6,199 nucleotides of DNA from Xanthomonas translucens pv. translucens DSM 18974 (GTDB lineage: Bacteria; Pseudomonadota; Gammaproteobacteria; Xanthomonadales; Xanthomonadaceae): NCBI RefSeq assembly GCF_000331775.1, contig NZ_CAPJ01000476.1:1-6199 (forward strand), read 5' to 3'. Every line of letters starts with the position of its first letter. The stretch's first letter is position 1. The notes under the pieces are model-generated. The model saw only the letters and a program-made list of their open reading frames with translations, made no database searches and was not told the DNA's origin. A program made the position numbers and the translations under genes. Of the stretch, positions 5,713 through 6,199 are shown piece after piece.

Positions 5713-6199
5713 ATGGCTTCGGATCGTATCGAATCGCTCATCGCCCGCATGACCGTCGAAGAGAAGGTCGGCCAGCTTGGCGTCTTTGCCGACATGGTGC
5801 GACCGTTCGCGCCCGACGTGAATCCGGAAGCGAACGTCAGCAATGCCGACGAGGTGCTGCAGCAGGTGCGCGCCGGCCTGGTCGGCTCGCTGTTCAACGG
5901 CGTGGGCGCCGAACTGGGGCGGCGCATCCAGCAGACCGCGCTGGAAGAGAGCCGCCTGGGCATTCCGGTGATCCTGGCCGCGGACGTGATCCACGGCATG
6001 CGCACCGTATTCCCGATCCCGCTGGGCGAGGCCGCCAGCTTCGAGCCGGAGCTGGCCGAGCGCACCGCGCGCGCCACCGCGGTCGAGGCCACCGCCGCCG
6101 GCATCCACTGGACCTATGCGCCGGCGGTGGACATCGCCCGCGACCAGCGCTGGGGCCGCGGCGCCGAGGGCGCCGGCGAGGACGTGTTGCTGGGCTGCG
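5713..6199 (+). CDS. bglX: Glycoside hydrolase family 3 beta-glucosidase, N-terminal part (cut by window edge)
   Basis: The first 162 codons of a GH3 enzyme are present; family members remove terminal glucose or related sugars from beta-linked oligosaccharides. TVEEKVGQL (14-22), the substrate-binding block AADVIHGMRTVFPIPLG (89-105) and WTYAPAVDIARDQRWGR (133-149), followed by EGAGED, closely follow the BglX type. The catalytic nucleophile Asp lies later in the protein and is outside the window. The start ATG has AAGGA at 5704-5708, four bases before it. The protein begins directly with the catalytic domain (MASDRIESLIARM), with no signal peptide, unlike periplasmic E. coli BglX, so it may act in the cytoplasm on imported oligosaccharides. 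A GTG 25 codons upstream is in frame but has no ribosome site and does not encode a signal peptide. The exact substrate cannot be told; bglX is used in the broad sense. Confidence 0.9.
   Translation, partial: MASDRIESLIARMTVEEKVGQLGVFADMVRPFAPDVNPEANVSNADEVLQQVRAGLVGSLFNGVGAELGRRIQQTALEESRLGIPVILAADVIHGMRTVFPIPLGEAASFEPELAERTARATAVEATAAGIHWTYAPAVDIARDQRWGRGAEGAGEDVLLGC

Noticed and set aside
5380..6108. 242-codon open frame on the minus strand
   Set aside because: It is antisense to the GH3 gene, whose conserved GH3 motifs show the true coding strand.

Overview
The window looks like a chromosome segment of a plant-associated Xanthomonas or a close relative. The housekeeping genes are G+C-rich and Xanthomonas-like. 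A heptanucleotide repeat array of the kind common in that genus lies at the tsaD/folB junction. In the middle sits a gene pair that I recognise as the type III effector AvrRxo1 (XopAJ) with its small partner Arc1, preceded by a perfect plant-inducible promoter (PIP) box. The species cannot be fixed from this window.

Layout. (1) 1-611, plus strand: the 3' end of tsaD (tRNA t6A synthesis), whose stop codon overlaps the start of folB (dihydroneopterin aldolase). The last 32 or so codons of tsaD and the folB leader are made of two opposed period-7 repeat arrays. (2) 612-1139: about 530 bases with no gene I can support. (3) 1140-2826, minus strand: the HrpX-type promoter, avrRxo1 and arc1, read in the order promoter, effector, partner. 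This block is clearly poorer in G+C than its flanks. Hand counts give 50% for 1141-1200 and 30% for 2701-2760, against 67% for 3721-3780. That suggests horizontally acquired cargo between folB and the next housekeeping operon, though I see no transposase. (4) 2827-3005: intergenic, with a hairpin, a 10-bp inverted repeat and a possible promoter. (5) 3006-5395, plus strand: a tightly overlapping pair encoding a circularly permuted ATP-grasp protein and an alpha-E protein, partners in a conserved but poorly understood peptide-ligation-type system. (6) 5396-5712: intergenic, with hairpins and a LacI-family-like operator. (7) 5713-6199, plus strand: the start of a family 3 glycoside hydrolase, cut by the window edge.

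How the genes work together. avrRxo1 and arc1 form one functional unit. AvrRxo1 has a zeta-toxin-type kinase fold and is known to phosphorylate NAD. Arc1 is its binding partner and antidote inside the bacterium. The PIP box ties expression to the hrp regulon, meaning contact with a plant. The ATP-grasp/alpha-E pair is a translationally coupled operon. tsaD-folB is also tightly coupled but joins unrelated pathways. The GH3 gene appears to be separately controlled by a sugar-responsive repressor.

The best candidate for a special system is the AvrRxo1-Arc1 module. It is a known family, and its regulatory region adds a perfect 8-bp dyad wedged between the PIP box and the -10 element. I found no CRISPR array, tRNA, rRNA, integrase or transposase.
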